Shown here one piece after another: positions 32,139-32,299 of a DNA stretch of 32,299 nucleotides (within the stretch, counting starts at the first letter, position 1; every line of letters begins with the position of its first letter). The DNA is from Synergistaceae bacterium. Its GTDB lineage: Bacteria > Synergistota > Synergistia > Synergistales > Aminobacteriaceae. A program made the position numbers and the translations under genes. Location: NCBI GenBank assembly GCA_031280635.1, contig JAITGK010000113.1, positions 1-32,299 on the forward strand, read 5' to 3'. Under the pieces are notes generated by a model that made no database searches, was not told the DNA's origin, and worked only from the letters and a program-made list of their open reading frames with translations.

Positions 32139-32189
32139 AAGGAAACGCTGATACAAATGGGGTTCTTAGGGGTCCATGACCCCTAAGAG
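32139..32189. repeat. Half of the AAGGAAACGCTGAT element, copy 2
   Basis: AAGGAAACGCTGAT, GGGGTTCTTAGGGGT and a perfect 10-bp hairpin CTTAGGGGTC-CAT-GACCCCTAAG (32165-32187). The start matches the 22109-22197 element read on the minus strand; the second terminal repeat is missing. Confidence 0.65.
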
Positions 32190-32299
32190 CTCCTAACATA
32201 ACCCACCTGTTTGGGCCTTCAGGCTATAAAGCAATTTTTATAAATGCAGTATTTCAAAGTAAACTTTATCAAGATAGCATGGTTATGATAGATACTCTA
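32190..32299 (+). repeat. Dispersed ~107-bp repeat block, copy 2, cut by window edge
   Basis: CTCCTAACATAACCCACCTG to CATGGTTATGATAGATACTC TA, nearly identical to 8861-8967 (other strand). This copy has an uninterrupted frame, LFGPSGYKAIFINAVFQSKL then YQDSMVMIDTL, whereas copy 1 has a one-base deletion in it. No family is recognised; it may be coding sequence of an unknown mobile element continuing past the window. Confidence 0.75.

Overview
The window looks like part of a chromosome from the phylum Synergistota (Synergistetes), possibly a host-associated lineage; this is inferred from content, not from a marker gene. The evidence is a porin carrying an S-layer-homology (SLH) domain, a V/A-type ATPase operon, a biotin-less oxaloacetate-decarboxylase/transcarboxylase-type subunit, a split LigB-like/AMMECR1 pair, and GC-rich housekeeping genes separated by AT-rich gaps packed with mobile-element debris and short repeats.

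Layout. 1-255: 5' part of an IS630-like transposase running off the left edge. 504-7670 (minus strand): mazG, carboxyltransferase, phoH, pgpH-type HD phosphohydrolase, ybeY and a CNNM/CBS protein, tightly packed and probably one operon around the conserved phoH-pgpH-ybeY core. 7769-9102: a graveyard holding an internally deleted adhE remnant, a structured RNA resembling HEARO/IscB omega RNA with its own promoter but no iscB, a broken IS200-type tnpA, a dispersed repeat and the 5' end of an IS5-like element. 9145-10518: cbiA. 10519-11650: no intact gene, but a MITE pair, the 3' end of a tnpB, and a GGTCTCA heptamer tandem repeat inside a short ORF. 11660-13252: SLH-domain porin with an intrinsic terminator. 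13444-15535 (minus): LigB-like protein, AMMECR1 protein and an SGNH hydrolase. 15536-16097: an extended -10 promoter and an 8-codon leader ORF. 16098-21856: V/A-ATPase genes I, K, E, A, B. 22200-29837 (minus): NFACT/RqcH, lytic transglycosylase, tilS, hpt, ftsH. 30025-32046: uvrB. The last 250 bp are again repeats, one of which also occurs inside the 8.9 kb graveyard.

How the genes fit together. The left operon combines nucleotide sanitation (mazG), cyclic-di-AMP turnover (pgpH), rRNA maturation (ybeY) and a carboxyltransferase that needs a separate biotin carrier. The right operon follows the familiar tilS-hpt-ftsH arrangement plus ribosome rescue and murein turnover. The ATPase operon is the most unusual intact locus. 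It has no C, D or F stalk genes here, its A subunit has Gly where the family has its catalytic Glu, and its K subunit carries residues compatible with Na+ binding.

The main candidate novelties are the orphan omega-RNA-like gene, the six-copy ~95-bp repeat family placed immediately before or after genes (with an apparent empty site for one copy), and the reduced ATPase. All domain and family calls are by eye from translated sequence; no database search was run.
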